NCBI GenBank assembly: GCA_019084025.1
Contig: JAHRBI010000001.1
Span: 248,001 to 312,000 of the forward strand
DNA from: Burkholderiaceae bacterium DAT-1
Lineage (GTDB): Bacteria; Pseudomonadota; Gammaproteobacteria; Burkholderiales; Chitinimonadaceae
Direction of reading: 5' to 3'
DNA: 64,000 bases
Shown: positions 1 through 9,326 of the stretch, piece after piece
How the letters are laid out: every line of letters starts with the position of its first letter
Numbering within the stretch: position 1 is the stretch's first letter
The notes under the pieces: generated by a model
Told to the model about the DNA's origin: nothing
Seen by the model: the letters and a program-made list of their open reading frames with translations, nothing else
Database searches by the model: none
Translations under genes and position numbers: made by a program

Positions 1-56
1 CCCACATGCCGGGAACCCCATGTGTATCCCGGCTGAAATCCTCACAGGAGAGTCTC

Positions 57-1466
57 ATGGCTGTGGCCGACGTTCTCAAGCAAATTCAGGAAAACGACAT
101 TCGCTTCGTTGATCTGCGTTTTACCGACACCAAGGGCAAAGAGCAGCACGTGACCGTGCCGTCCCACGTGGTGGATGAAGAGTGGTTCGAACGCGGCCAC
201 GCTTTTGACGGTTCCTCGATTGCTGGCTGGAAGGGCATTCAGGCCTCCGACATGCTGCTGATGCCGGATGCATCGACCGCCGCCATCGACCCGTTCTACG
301 ACGAGCCGACCCTGTTTATCACCTGTGACGTGATCGACCCGACCGATGGCAAGGGCTACGACCGCGATCCGCGTTCCATCGCCAAGCGCGGCGAAGCCTA
401 CCTGAAGGCATCCGGCCTGGGCGACACCGCATTCTTCGGTCCGGAACCCGAATTCTTCATCTTCGACAGCGTGACCTGGGGCACCGACATGTCCGGCACC
501 CACGTCAAGATCAAGTCCGAAGAAGCCGCATGGTCGTCCTCCGAAGACTACGAAACCGGTAACACCGGCCACCGTCCGGGCGTGAAGGGTGGCTACTTCC
601 CGGTCGCTCCGGTTGACAGCTTCCAGGACATCCGCTCGGCCATGTGTCTGGCACTGGAAGAACTGGGCATCCCGGTTGAAGTGCACCACCACGAAGTGGC
701 CACTGCCGGCCAGAACGAAATCGGCACCAAGTTCTCCACGCTGGTTCAGCGTGCTGACTGGACTCAGCGCCTGAAGTACGTTGTGCACAACGTGTCGCAT
801 CAGTACGGCAAGACCGCAACCTTCATGCCGAAGCCAATCGTTGGCGATAACGGTTCGGGCATGCACGTTCACCAGTCCATCTGGAAGGATGGCAAGAACC
901 TGTTCGCAGGCAATGGCTATGCCGGTCTGTCCGAATTCGCCCTGTACTACATCGGCGGTATCATCAAGCACGCCAAGGCACTGAATGCCATCACCAACCC
1001 GGGTACCAACTCCTACAAGCGTCTGGTGCCGGGCTATGAAGCCCCTGTGATGCTGGCTTACTCTGCCAAGAACCGTTCCGCTTCGATCCGTATCCCGTAC
1101 GTGGCATCCGACAAGGCTCGCCGTATTGAGGCTCGCTTCCCGGATCCACTGGCCAACCCGTACCTGGCCTTCACCGCACTGATGATGGCGGGTCTGGATG
1201 GCGTGCAGAACAAGATCCACCCGGGCGATGCAGCAGACAAGAACCTGTACGATCTGCCGCCGGAAGAAGACAAGCTGATTCCGAAGGTCTGCCACAGCCT
1301 CGAACAAGCGCTGGAAGCCCTGCGTGAAGATCACGAGTTCCTGACCCGTGGCGGCGTGTTCTCCAAGGACTGGATCGACAGCTACATCGAACTGAAGATG
1401 GAAGAAGTCAACAAGTTCCGCATGACCACTCACCCGGTCGAGTTTGAAATGTACTACTCGCTGTAA
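57..1466 (+). CDS. glnA: Type I glutamine synthetase
   Basis: Cytoplasmic enzyme that makes glutamine from glutamate, ammonia and ATP, the main ammonia assimilation step. The 469-residue product has the usual length for the dodecameric GSI subunit. Visible motifs are the N-terminal beta-grasp with DGSSIAGW, the metal/glutamate motif NGSGMHVH, the ATP-loop residues [18 protein letters not shown], and NLYDLPPEE near residue 398, whose Tyr is the adenylylation site in proteobacterial GlnA. The ATG at 57 is chosen because AGGAG at 46-50 precedes it by six bases; the frame stays open upstream to base 6. A perfect terminator follows, so it is probably a single-gene unit. ntrBC lies about 0.75 kb downstream, fitting nitrogen control, but its own promoter is outside the window. 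Confidence 0.98.
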   Translation: MAVADVLKQIQENDIRFVDLRFTDTKGKEQHVTVPSHVVDEEWFERGHAFDGSSIAGWKGIQASDMLLMPDASTAAIDPFYDEPTLFITCDVIDPTDGKGYDRDPRSIAKRGEAYLKASGLGDTAFFGPEPEFFIFDSVTWGTDMSGTHVKIKSEEAAWSSSEDYETGNTGHRPGVKGGYFPVAPVDSFQDIRSAMCLALEELGIPVEVHHHEVATAGQNEIGTKFSTLVQRADWTQRLKYVVHNVSHQYGKTATFMPKPIVGDNGSGMHVHQSIWKDGKNLFAGNGYAGLSEFALYYIGGIIKHAKALNAITNPGTNSYKRLVPGYEAPVMLAYSAKNRSASIRIPYVASDKARRIEARFPDPLANPYLAFTALMMAGLDGVQNKIHPGDAADKNLYDLPPEEDKLIPKVCHSLEQALEALREDHEFLTRGGVFSKDWIDSYIELKMEEVNKFRMTTHPVEFEMYYSL

Positions 1467-1493
1467 TCCCGACATTCAGTCGCGATTCAGCCC

Positions 1494-1524
1494 ATGCCCC
1501 GCATACTGCATGCGGGGCATTTTT
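1494..1524 (+). terminator. Rho-independent terminator of glnA
   Basis: Perfect 11-bp stem ATGCCCCGCAT (1494-1504) and ATGCGGGGCAT (1510-1520) with a 5-base loop, followed by a short T tract. It lies 27 bases after the glnA stop codon. Confidence 0.9.
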
Positions 1525-1585
1525 GCGTCCGGCACATGAGATGTCGTAATATGCCGTTGGTTTTAAAACAGGTTCTGCCGCATCG

Positions 1586-2050
1586 ATGAAAGCGCATGTC
1601 TCCACCATCAGTTTCTGTCTGGCTGCCTTGGCATCCATACACGTTTGCGCCGACATTTACCGTTCCGTGGATGCGGAAGGACACGTCACCTACTCTAATG
1701 TCCCCAGCAAAGGGGCAAAAAAAATCGATCTGGGCAATCTCCCTGATCCCATCCCCGCCCCCAAACCGCGTGCCAGCGGCTCATCTGGCAGTAGTGGCGG
1801 CAGCACGAGCTATTCCGCCCCCACCCCCAGCAATTTTCCAAGAGTAGATAGCTCGACCCAGAATGCACGCGACCAGAATCGTCTGAGCATCCTGCAAAGC
1901 GAAATGGATAGCGAACAGCGATTATTGAATCAAGTTCGCAACAATCTGCAAACCTCCGCGCCGGAGAAGCAGGCAAAATTGCGCGATGAAGTCATGCTGC
2001 ACGAGAAAAATATCGAAGCGCTCAAAAAAGAAATGAGTCGCGCCAAATAA
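1586..2050 (+). CDS. Exported DUF4124-domain protein
   Basis: A 154-residue protein with a short signal peptide (hydrophobic stretch in residues 5-21, likely cleavage after HVCA) and then a DUF4124 module, recognisable from the pattern IYRSVDAEGHVTYSNVP. A Pro/Ser/Gly-rich linker follows, and the C-terminal third is charged and probably coiled-coil (LSILQSEMDSEQRLLNQVRNNL). Proteins of this family are periplasmic and small; their role is not established. A second DUF4124 protein is at 8106-8708 with the same layout: signal peptide, module, coiled coil. Its stop codon is one base before the NtrC site of ntrB, so the ntrB control region starts directly at its end. Confidence 0.8.
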   Translation: MKAHVSTISFCLAALASIHVCADIYRSVDAEGHVTYSNVPSKGAKKIDLGNLPDPIPAPKPRASGSSGSSGGSTSYSAPTPSNFPRVDSSTQNARDQNRLSILQSEMDSEQRLLNQVRNNLQTSAPEKQAKLRDEVMLHEKNIEALKKEMSRAK

Positions 2051-2051
2051 A

Positions 2052-2068
2052 TGCACCAATATGGTGCA
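2052..2068. promoter_or_regulatory. NtrC binding site upstream of ntrB
   Basis: TGCACC-AATAT-GGTGCA, a perfect dyad identical to the consensus NtrC (NRI) enhancer TGCACC-N5-GGTGCA. It lies about 105 bases upstream of the sigma-54-like element at 2172-2188, a normal enhancer distance. Confidence 0.85.
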
Positions 2069-2171
2069 TACTATCTCTGTGATCGCCCACAGATGGCACA
2101 TTCAGGCAAAGCAGGTCACGCAAGTGATTGATGTATATAGCCTCCAGCAAATGCACATCCGTACATGAAGC

Positions 2172-2188
2172 TGGCCTGCTAATTGCTT
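2172..2188 (+). promoter_or_regulatory. Sigma-54 (-24/-12) promoter of ntrBC
   Basis: TGGCCT-GCTAA-TTGCTT: GG at 2173-2174 and GC at 2185-2186 are separated by exactly 10 bases, as in TGGCAC-N5-TTGCW. Transcription would start near 2197, which excludes the upstream ATG at 2190 and supports the ATG at 2223 as the ntrB start. Confidence 0.7.
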
Positions 2189-2222
2189 GATGCCCAGTGA
2201 CTATCCGGAGCACATTGCCATC

Positions 2223-3302
2223 ATGCTGCATTTACAATTAGGCGGACTCGAACTGCTGGAAACTGCCGTCATCGTGCTTGATGCCTCTGCTTGCGTGCTC
2301 AGCATGAACCCCGCCGCAGAAAGCCTGTTCGAGCTGAATGCACGCGAGACAGCTGGTCGCCCGCTTTCAGCCTGCTTTAGCGAACCGGGCGAAATCCTGG
2401 CCGCGCTTGATGCCGCCATGCAGCAGAATGCCAGCGTCACCGAGCACGATGTCGCTCTGGCTCTACGGCTGGGCAGTACCATTCATATCAGCTTTACCAT
2501 TAAGCAAGTAGAGCAACCTGCCGTCATCATTCTCGAATGTCGCCAGACCGACCAGCAGCGCAAAATCGTCAATGAAGAGCGACTGGCGGCACAACAACAC
2601 GCCAATCGTCAGCTGATCCGCAATCTGGCGCACGAAATCAAGAATCCCCTAGGCGGTATACGCGGCGCTGCGCAATTACTGCAGCACGAGCTTCACAGTC
2701 CGGATCTGCGCGAATACACACAGGTCATCACCGACGAAGCCGACCGACTGCAAAGCCTGCTGGATAGACTCCTGACGCCCAGTCGCCTGCCCCAGGTAGG
2801 CGAACTGAACATACATGAAGTACTGGAGCGCGTGCGTACGGTTGTTCTGGCAGAAACGCCCAATGGGCTCGCCGTTCGCCGCGACTACGATATCAGCCTG
2901 CCCCCTATCATTGGCGACCGCGAGCAGCTGATACAGGCCACACTCAATATTGTGCGCAATGCGGTACAGGTGATGCATGGTGCGGGTGAAATCATTCTGC
3001 GCACCCGGATTGCCCGCCAGGTCACCCTGAACCGCCGTCGCTTTCCACTGGCGATTTGCATGCAGATTACCGATAACGGCCCCGGCATCCCGGATCATAT
3101 ACGCGACACGCTGTTCTACCCGCTGGTTTCTGCTCGACCAGGCGGTACAGGCATCGGCCTGCATCTCGCACACACCTTTGTTATGCAACACAACGGCACC
3201 ATTGAATTTGAGAGTGAGCCGGGTCACACGACCTTTACCATCATGCTCCCCATCAATGGCTGGACCCACGAAGACACCCCACGGAGCCTTGTGCACCCAT
3301 GA
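2223..3302 (+). CDS. ntrB: Nitrogen regulation sensor histidine kinase NtrB
   Basis: Cytoplasmic kinase/phosphatase that sets the phosphorylation state of NtrC according to PII. The 359-residue product has an N-terminal PAS-type domain (about residues 5-115), a dimerisation/phosphoacceptor motif LAHEIKNPLGG with His near residue 139, and an ATPase domain with the N box (NAVQVM), the G1 box DNGPGIP and the G2 box GGTGIGL. No transmembrane segment is present, as expected for NtrB. The frame is open further upstream (ATG at 2190), but the predicted sigma-54 start point near 2197 and the GGAG at 2207-2210 favour 2223. The stop overlaps the ntrC start as ATGA, so the two are translationally coupled. 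The promoter arrangement suggests autogenous activation by NtrC. Confidence 0.95.
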   Translation: MLHLQLGGLELLETAVIVLDASACVLSMNPAAESLFELNARETAGRPLSACFSEPGEILAALDAAMQQNASVTEHDVALALRLGSTIHISFTIKQVEQPAVIILECRQTDQQRKIVNEERLAAQQHANRQLIRNLAHEIKNPLGGIRGAAQLLQHELHSPDLREYTQVITDEADRLQSLLDRLLTPSRLPQVGELNIHEVLERVRTVVLAETPNGLAVRRDYDISLPPIIGDREQLIQATLNIVRNAVQVMHGAGEIILRTRIARQVTLNRRRFPLAICMQITDNGPGIPDHIRDTLFYPLVSARPGGTGIGLHLAHTFVMQHNGTIEFESEPGHTTFTIMLPINGWTHEDTPRSLVHP

Positions 3303-4699
3303 AACCTGTCTGGATCATTGATGATGATCGTTCTATTCGCTGGGTGTTTGAAAAAGCACTTGGTCGCGAGCACATCCAGCATCGCTGCTTTGAATCGGCA
3401 TCTGCCGCACTCAGTGCATTGCGCAACGAAACACCGGATGTTGTGGTCAGTGACATCCGCATGCCGGGCGAGTCCGGACTGGCCTTATTGTCGGAACTAA
3501 AGCAGCGCTTTCCGAATCTGCCCGTCATCATCATGACCGCGCATTCTGATTTGGACAGCGCAGTGGCAGCATTCCAGGGTGGTGCCTTTGAATATCTCCC
3601 CAAGCCGTTCGATGTCGACCATGCGATTACGCTGATTCGTCGCGCGCTAAACGAACGGGTGCGTGACGAAGAGGCTGATGCTGGCGAGCATGTTGCGCCG
3701 GACATGCTCGGCCAAGCATCTGCCATGCAGGATGTATTTCGTGCAATTGGCCGCTTGAGTCAGTCTAACGCGACGGTGCTGGTGACCGGGGAATCAGGAT
3801 CAGGCAAGGAACTGGTGGCGCGCGCGCTGCATCGTCACTCGCCACGTGCTCATAAAGCTTTCATTGCGCTCAACACGGCGGCTATTCCACGCGAGCTACT
3901 TGAGTCCGAACTGTTTGGGCATGAACGTGGCTCGTTTACCGGCGCACAGGAGAAACGACTAGGCCGATTCGAGCAGGCCGAAGGTGGCACACTGTTTCTG
4001 GACGAAATCGGCGATATGCCACCTGAATTGCAGACGCGTTTATTGCGTGTGCTGTCCGATGGCTACTTCTACCGGGTTGGCGGCCATTCACCCATCAAAG
4101 CCAATGTCCGCGTCATCGCAGCCACGCATCAACACCTTGAAGAGCGTGTCAAACAAGGCCTATTTCGCGAAGATTTGTTCCACCGGCTTAATGTCATCCG
4201 GCTTCGCCTACCACCGCTGCGCGAACGTCGTGAAGATATACCGCTGCTGGCACGGCATTTCCTGCTCAAGTCCGCGCGGGAATTAGGGGTAGAACCCAAG
4301 CGTCTCAGTGAAGAGGCCATGCGCAGTCTGTGCGCCTTCGATTTTCCGGGTAATGTGCGTCAGCTCGAAAACTTTTGCCATTGGATTGCGGTGATGTCAC
4401 CCGGACAGACCGTCAATCAAGCCGATTTACCACAAGAGCTACATGGGCAGAGCGAACTTGTCCAAGGCGACTGGATCAGTCTTCTGGCGCAGGAGGTTGA
4501 TCGTCGCTTGAATCGCGGAGATAGTGGCTTTATCGAGGAAATGCAGGATCAGTTCGAATCTACGCTGATTGGCCGAGCATTGCATGCCACTCAGGGTAAG
4601 CGCATTGAAGCAGCCGAACGGCTAGGACTAGGGAGAAACACGCTGACCCGCAAGCTGCAGAAATTCGGCATGGATGAAGCGAGCGAGCATATTGTCTAA
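3299..4699 (+). CDS. ntrC: Nitrogen regulation response regulator NtrC
   Basis: Sigma-54 activator of nitrogen-limited genes. The 466 residues are arranged as a receiver domain (phosphoacceptor Asp52 in VVSDIRMPG, conserved Lys in LPKPFD), a central AAA+ domain with Walker A GESGSGKE, Walker [14 protein letters not shown] and the sigma-54 contact loop, then a C-terminal Fis-type helix-turn-helix ([19 protein letters not shown]). The contact loop reads GSFTGA instead of the commoner GAFTGA, a conservative change seen in some activators of this class from memory. It overlaps ntrB by four bases and ends the operon. The perfect NtrC site upstream of ntrB is its probable autoregulatory target. Confidence 0.97.
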   Translation: MKPVWIIDDDRSIRWVFEKALGREHIQHRCFESASAALSALRNETPDVVVSDIRMPGESGLALLSELKQRFPNLPVIIMTAHSDLDSAVAAFQGGAFEYLPKPFDVDHAITLIRRALNERVRDEEADAGEHVAPDMLGQASAMQDVFRAIGRLSQSNATVLVTGESGSGKELVARALHRHSPRAHKAFIALNTAAIPRELLESELFGHERGSFTGAQEKRLGRFEQAEGGTLFLDEIGDMPPELQTRLLRVLSDGYFYRVGGHSPIKANVRVIAATHQHLEERVKQGLFREDLFHRLNVIRLRLPPLRERREDIPLLARHFLLKSARELGVEPKRLSEEAMRSLCAFDFPGNVRQLENFCHWIAVMSPGQTVNQADLPQELHGQSELVQGDWISLLAQEVDRRLNRGDSGFIEEMQDQFESTLIGRALHATQGKRIEAAERLGLGRNTLTRKLQKFGMDEASEHIV

Positions 4700-4729
4700 C
4701 ATTCTGCGCGACGTCATCGAGCAGAGTGA

Positions 4730-5053
4730 TTAGAGGCAGGATGCGTGGCGATGCATGTCAATGGAGAACAAATGATCCAGACTGGTGATATTGAGGACAG
4801 ACCGAACCGTTCCGCGTACGCCAAATAGGCGAATGGCCCGTCCTTCCAGGCGTTCACGCAGAAGCAGCAACATGCCCAGTGCAGTACTATCAATCATGGG
4901 TACTGCACTAAAATCAATGGAGACTTCTTCTAAACCATCATTTTCGCTTAATTGTGCAACCGCGCACTTAAACGCATGATAATGCTCAATTGTGAAGCTT
5001 CCACGCAAGGTAATACACGCCTTACCTGCTTCAATCACTACATTCGCTTCCAA
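4730..5053 (-). CDS. STAS-domain (anti-anti-sigma-factor-like) protein
   Basis: A 107-residue single STAS domain. The signature MIDSTALGMLLLLRERL holds the Ser (about residue 56) that is phosphorylated by a partner kinase in SpoIIAA/RsbV-type antagonists. The N-terminal beta strands (ACITLRGSFTIEHYHAFK) fit the fold. No anti-sigma kinase, PP2C phosphatase or chemotaxis partner is next to it, so the gene is an orphan here, between ntrC (30 bases away, opposite strand) and ampG. Related single-STAS proteins in betaproteobacteria pair with response-regulator phosphatases encoded elsewhere; that pairing is inferred, not seen. The 297 bases from here to ampG show no gene. Confidence 0.85.
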   Translation of the reverse strand: MEANVVIEAGKACITLRGSFTIEHYHAFKCAVAQLSENDGLEEVSIDFSAVPMIDSTALGMLLLLRERLEGRAIRLFGVRGTVRSVLNITSLDHLFSIDMHRHASCL

Positions 5054-5350
5054 TTGCTTCGCCCTTCAGACACAGATTCAGCTGCAAAACTACACGTATA
5101 TCATGATGATTTTTATGCGCGCTGATCTTAACACGCGCTTCATTGCACGCCACTTAAGCAAAATCAAATGAGTACATCGCACAACAGATTTCTTTTGTTC
5201 TCTTGCGGTTAAAGAATAATGCCAAATGCATATTTAGCACAATCTTAGCGCTGACTTAACTGCCCCAACTGCTCTATTTGCAACATTCCCCGGCAATGCA
5301 GGATAGGAATTCTGTTATTGTTTCGCCCATCATCGCATTTGCCTCCCACC

Positions 5351-6622
5351 ATGTCAGAACACGCTCTCAACTGGCGCACTGCCCTCCTGTCACGCCGCAT
5401 GCTGGTCTGTGTATTCACAGGCTTTAGCTCGGGCTTGCCACTGTTTTTGCTCCTGCAACTTCTGCCCGCATGGATGCGCTCCGAACATGTTGACCTGAAA
5501 TCCATCGGGCTGATGACACTGGTGCAGATGCCCTACACATGGAAATTTCTGTGGTCACCGTTTCTGGACCGCTATGCACTGATGTCGGGATGGCTGGGAC
5601 GACGCCGTGGCTGGATGGTTGTCCTGCAAATCGCCCTGACATGCATCATTCCGGTGCTGGGTCAGTTCAACCCTCAAGTCGATCTCGGCATTATCGCACT
5701 GGTTTCCGTCGCCATTGCCTTCCTGTCCGCGACTCAGGACATTGTGCTGGACGCCTATCGCCGCGAACTACTGGACGATGTTGAACAAGGCCTGGGCAAC
5801 ATCATTCATGTAAATGCCTACCGGATCTCCGGACTGATTCCCGCCTCACTCGCCCTGATTCTGTCTGACCACATGCCGTGGTCAAGCGTCTTTCTGGTGA
5901 CGGCGCTTTTCATGTTACCCGGCGCGTTTGCAACGCTATTACTATCCCCAGCCCCAGCCCATCAAGCGCCTGAACCCAAAGGCCTCAGAGAGTCTGTCAT
6001 CGGCCCGTTTCGCGAATTTGTTCAGCGCCATGGTGCAGGATCAACCGTACTCATTCTGCTGTTTATGTGCATGTACAAGCTGGGCGATGGCATGGCGACA
6101 GCACTCTCCACCGCGTTCTATCTGGATCTGGGCTTCACGAAAACTGAAATCGGCGTGATTGCCAAGCAAGCCGGGCTGTGGCCAGCCATTATCGGCGGCA
6201 TGGTAGGCGGTATCTGGATGTTGCGTCTTGGACTGAACCGAGCACTGTGGATATTTGGAGCCATGCAATTGAGTGCGGTACTGGGTTTTGCAGTACTGGC
6301 ACAGATCGGTCACGACCTATGGGCACTCGGAACAGCCATCAGTCTGGAGTATTTCGGCATCGGACTCGGCACAGCGGCATTCGTCTCCTTTATTGCCCGG
6401 AGTACACATCCCAGCTATGCCGCCACCCAGCTTGCCCTGCTCACCAGCATTGCATCACTGCCACGCACAGGCATCAATGCAGGAATGGGCTGGGTAGCAG
6501 AACATCTTGGCTGGACTGACTACTTCCTGTTCTGCTTCCTGGCGGGCATTCCGGGCATGATCATGCTGATCTGGATTGCGCCATGGAACGGCAGGGAGGC
6601 CGCCCACAGCCCGGATGCCTGA
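5351..6622 (+). CDS. ampG: AmpG-family muropeptide MFS permease
   Basis: Inner-membrane major facilitator that imports anhydromuropeptides for peptidoglycan recycling. About 423 residues with some 12 hydrophobic segments. The N-terminal region carries AmpG hallmarks: FTGFSSGLPLFLLL, then KSIGLMTLVQMPYTWKFLWSP and the loop FLDRYALMSGWLGRRRGW, followed by LSATQDIVLDAYRRELL. The start at 5351 (MSEHALNW) is chosen over a longer in-frame reading that begins at a non-ATG codon. The last gene of this window, mpl, encodes another recycling enzyme, which uses the tripeptide that AmpG helps to supply. It converges with xthA, with seven bases between the stops and no clear terminator. Confidence 0.92.
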   Translation: MSEHALNWRTALLSRRMLVCVFTGFSSGLPLFLLLQLLPAWMRSEHVDLKSIGLMTLVQMPYTWKFLWSPFLDRYALMSGWLGRRRGWMVVLQIALTCIIPVLGQFNPQVDLGIIALVSVAIAFLSATQDIVLDAYRRELLDDVEQGLGNIIHVNAYRISGLIPASLALILSDHMPWSSVFLVTALFMLPGAFATLLLSPAPAHQAPEPKGLRESVIGPFREFVQRHGAGSTVLILLFMCMYKLGDGMATALSTAFYLDLGFTKTEIGVIAKQAGLWPAIIGGMVGGIWMLRLGLNRALWIFGAMQLSAVLGFAVLAQIGHDLWALGTAISLEYFGIGLGTAAFVSFIARSTHPSYAATQLALLTSIASLPRTGINAGMGWVAEHLGWTDYFLFCFLAGIPGMIMLIWIAPWNGREAAHSPDA

Positions 6623-6629
6623 TCGGCGT

Positions 6630-7391
6630 TTACTCGAAATCTACAATCAGCGGCGCGTGATCTGAAAATCTCTGATCTTTGTAGATGCTTGATGCACGCG
6701 CTTTGCTACCCATCACCGGCGTGACCAGCTGATAGTCAATACGCCACCCGACATCCTTGGCATAGGCCTGCCCGCGATTCGACCACCAGGTATAGCCGGG
6801 CTGCTCTGGATACAGCGTGCGCCACGTATCCACCCAGCCCATGGCCTGAATATCCGTCATCCACTGGCGTTCTTCTGGCAAAAAGCCGGAATTCTTGAGA
6901 TTGCCCTTCCAGTTTTTCAGGTCAATTTCCTTGTGGGCGATGTTCCAGTCACCGCACATCACCACTTCACGACCAGACTCGATCAGCGCCTGCAAAATCG
7001 GCTTGAACCGGTCTAGAAACGAGAACTTGACCTGTTGACGCTCATCGGAACTGGAACCCGACGGCAGATACAGCGACACAACCGACAGATTGCCAAATCG
7101 CGCCTCGATATAGCGCCCTTCGGCATCGATATCGGCAATACCCAGGCCGACGATCACCTCATCCGGTTTCTGCCTGCAGTAAATTCCGACGCCGCTATAA
7201 CCCTTCTTTTCAGCGGGATGGAAATATCCGGTCAACCCCGCAGGATTGCGCATGGCGTCGGTCAGATCGGCATCCTGCGCCTTCAGTTCCTGAACGCAGA
7301 CCACATCGGCGTGTTGAGTAGCCAGCCAGTCGAGAAAGCCCTTGGTTGTAGCAGAACGGATACCGTTCAGATTGGCGGAAATGATTCGCAT
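6630..7391 (-). CDS. xthA: Exodeoxyribonuclease III (AP endonuclease)
   Basis: Base-excision repair nuclease that cleaves abasic sites and degrades 3' ends. 253 residues, the standard length of the ExoIII branch of the EEP fold. Catalytic motifs are visible: NLNGIRS near the start, CVQELKAQ (metal-binding Glu), SLYLPSGSS, CGDWNIAH (Asp/Asn pair), WRIDYQL and the C-terminal SDHAPL with the catalytic Asp-His. The start is taken at 7391 (MRIISAN) because the family begins there; the frame remains open about 50 residues further but the extension resembles no ExoIII. It is transcribed divergently from pyrE, with 73 bases between the starts. Confidence 0.96.
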   Translation of the reverse strand: MRIISANLNGIRSATTKGFLDWLATQHADVVCVQELKAQDADLTDAMRNPAGLTGYFHPAEKKGYSGVGIYCRQKPDEVIVGLGIADIDAEGRYIEARFGNLSVVSLYLPSGSSSDERQQVKFSFLDRFKPILQALIESGREVVMCGDWNIAHKEIDLKNWKGNLKNSGFLPEERQWMTDIQAMGWVDTWRTLYPEQPGYTWWSNRGQAYAKDVGWRIDYQLVTPVMGSKARASSIYKDQRFSDHAPLIVDFE

Positions 7392-7464
7392 GCGATCGAG
7401 CATCCAGAATGTGTTTGAGGGTGATATGCTATAGGTTTGATTCATTCCGGACAACGATTGCACC

Positions 7465-8106
7465 ATGTCTGACTTCCGCTCCGATTTTATCGACTTCGCC
7501 ATCCAGAAAAATGTCCTGCGCTTTGGCGAGTTCCAGACCAAGGCTGGGCGCCTGTCTCCTTATTTCTTCAACGCTGGCCTGTTTGACGATGGCGCCAGTC
7601 TGGGCGCACTGTCGCGCTTTTACGCCACAGCGGCCATTGAGTCCGGCGTGCAGTTCGACATGCTGTTTGGCCCGGCCTACAAGGGCATCGCACTGGCGGC
7701 ATCTACCGCGATTGCACTGGCTGACCGTGAACGCAACATACCGTTCGCGTTCAACCGCAAGGAAGCCAAGGACCACGGCGAAGGCGGCACGCTGATCGGT
7801 GCGCCGCTCAAGGGTAAAGTCATGATCATCGATGATGTGATTTCCGCCGGAACATCGGTGCGCGAATCCGTCGAATTGATCCGTGCGCAAGGCGCCACAC
7901 CCGCAGGTGTGCTGATTGCGCTGGATCGTCAGGAAAAGGGCAAGGGCGAGCAATCCGCAGTACAGGAAGTGTCCGAACAGTATGGCATTCCCGTCATCGC
8001 CATTGCACGCCTGACTGACCTGATCAGTTTCCTGCAAGGTAAGCCTGACCTGGAACAGAATCTGCAAGCCGTGCAGGCCTATCGTCAGCAATACGGGGTA
8101 GTCTGA
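7465..8106 (+). CDS. pyrE: Orotate phosphoribosyltransferase
   Basis: Fifth step of pyrimidine synthesis: orotate plus PRPP gives OMP. 213 residues, the typical size of the proteobacterial homodimer. The start [13 protein letters not shown], the substrate loop [13 protein letters not shown], the flexible loop with [13 protein letters not shown] and the PRPP-binding signature [17 protein letters not shown] are all present. Its stop overlaps by one base the start of the following DUF4124 gene, so the two are probably cotranscribed. The divergent neighbour is xthA. Confidence 0.97.
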   Translation: MSDFRSDFIDFAIQKNVLRFGEFQTKAGRLSPYFFNAGLFDDGASLGALSRFYATAAIESGVQFDMLFGPAYKGIALAASTAIALADRERNIPFAFNRKEAKDHGEGGTLIGAPLKGKVMIIDDVISAGTSVRESVELIRAQGATPAGVLIALDRQEKGKGEQSAVQEVSEQYGIPVIAIARLTDLISFLQGKPDLEQNLQAVQAYRQQYGVV

Positions 8107-8708
8107 TGCGATTTATGCTGGCTGCTTTGTTGTCGGCTGCTGTCTTTGCGGGCAGTGGCGGACACTATTTCCGCTGGACAGATGAGCATGGGCGTACGCA
8201 GCTGAGCGACGCCCCGCCATCGGCCATGCCCAAAGGCGGATATGTCGAGTTGAATGCCGGTGGTCTCGTCATCAAACGATTCACACCTGAGCCAAGCCAG
8301 GAGCAAAAGCAGGCACTGGAGAAGGAAAAGCAGGATCTCGCCGAACGTCAGGAAAGTGACCGCCGCGATAAAATCCTGCTCGCCACGTTCAGCCGTACTA
8401 GCGAAATCGATGCCATCCGCGATCAGGAAACGGATCTGCGCAAAGCGCGTATTCAAGCCGATCAGATGCGCATCGAAGCAGCGCAGAAGAAGCTGGCGCA
8501 GCTACAGAAACGCGCCGATGCTGCCAGCAAAAACAAGCAGCCTGTCAATGCAGAACTGCAAAAGCAGATTGATGAGAAGCAACAGGATCTCGCTGCCCTT
8601 GATCAGAATATCAAACGCAGTAAGCAGGAAATAATCGATATTGCAGCCAAAGCTGAAACCAATAAGAAGCGACTGGTTCAGCTGGTTGGCCCCTCTGCCA
8701 TCAAATAA
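8106..8708 (+). CDS. Exported DUF4124-domain coiled-coil protein
   Basis: A 200-residue protein with a short N-terminal signal ([18 protein letters not shown]), a DUF4124 module at about residues 18-50 (HYFRWTDEHGRTQLSDAPP), and a long charged C-terminal half predicted to be coiled coil (EKEKQDLAERQESDRRDK, then several Gln/Lys/Glu heptad-like stretches). It starts on the last base of the pyrE stop codon (TGATG), so expression is likely coupled to pyrE. The 3' end overlaps the convergent maf gene by 31 bases. No function is known; it is a paralogue in layout of the protein at 1586-2050. Confidence 0.8.
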   Translation: MRFMLAALLSAAVFAGSGGHYFRWTDEHGRTQLSDAPPSAMPKGGYVELNAGGLVIKRFTPEPSQEQKQALEKEKQDLAERQESDRRDKILLATFSRTSEIDAIRDQETDLRKARIQADQMRIEAAQKKLAQLQKRADAASKNKQPVNAELQKQIDEKQQDLAALDQNIKRSKQEIIDIAAKAETNKKRLVQLVGPSAIK

Positions 8709-9313
8709 ATTACCCCCCAATAGGGGTAGCCTGCTTCGATCAGTAGATCCACCGTTTCGGCAATCGGCAGTCCGACAATATTGCTCGGGCTGCCCACAAT
8801 GCCGGACACCAGTACGCCGCCTTGTCCTTGCAAACCGTATGAACCCGCCTTGTCCATCGGTTCACCAGTGGATACATAGGCACGGATCACCGCCTCTGTC
8901 AGCTCACGGAATCGCACTTCACTGCGCACCACCGCCGAACGCACGCCATCCGGCGAGGCAACGGCAATTCCGGTAAACACTTCATGATGCGATCCGGACA
9001 GGCGTGTCAGCATCGCGACAGCCTCTTCAGTGCTTTCGGGCTTGCCCAGAATCACATCGCCCAGTGCCACCGTCGTATCTGCCGACAGCAGCCAGCGCGG
9101 CGTATTGCCTTCACTCACTGCTTTTTGCCATCCTGCATGCGCCTTGTCACGCGCCAGCCGCTCAACGTAGGCCTTCGCAGCTTCATTCGCAAGTGGCGTC
9201 TCGTCAACTTCCGATCGAATCAGCTCAAATGGAATACCTGCCTGAGTCAGGAGTTCGCGGCGACGGGGGCTGGCGGATGCCAGATGGATCAGGGGACGGC
9301 TAGCTGTAGACAT
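8678..9313 (-). CDS. maf: Maf-family nucleoside triphosphate pyrophosphatase
   Basis: House-cleaning NTP pyrophosphatase of the Maf/YhdE family, acting on dTTP/UTP or modified nucleotides. 211 residues from the ATG at 9313. Family motifs: LASASPRRRELLTQAGIPF at the N terminus, ADTTVALGDVILGKP in the middle with the catalytic Asp, and GSYGLQGQGG near the C terminus. Which Maf subgroup it belongs to cannot be settled by eye. It is the last gene of the nadD-rsfS-rlmH-maf group, 13 bases after rlmH. The 3' end overlaps the convergent DUF4124 gene by 31 bases, which is unusual but both frames are well supported. Confidence 0.93.
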   Translation of the reverse strand: MSTASRPLIHLASASPRRRELLTQAGIPFELIRSEVDETPLANEAAKAYVERLARDKAHAGWQKAVSEGNTPRWLLSADTTVALGDVILGKPESTEEAVAMLTRLSGSHHEVFTGIAVASPDGVRSAVVRSEVRFRELTEAVIRAYVSTGEPMDKAGSYGLQGQGGVLVSGIVGSPSNIVGLPIAETVDLLIEAGYPYWGVIYLMAEGPTS

Positions 9314-9326
9314 GGCACTTCGCGGC

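Noticed and set aside
42-1475. A 477-codon open frame antisense to glnA
   Set aside because: It is a shadow of the high-GC third positions of glnA; glnA is certain and the antisense product resembles nothing.
2093-2107. TGGCAC followed by GGCAA as an alternative sigma-54 promoter
   Set aside because: The GG-to-GC distance is one base short of the required ten; the element at 2172-2188 has exact spacing.
2187-2222. Upstream start codons for ntrB (TTG 2187, ATG 2190)
   Set aside because: They lie within or just after the -12 element of the predicted sigma-54 promoter, before the expected transcript start.
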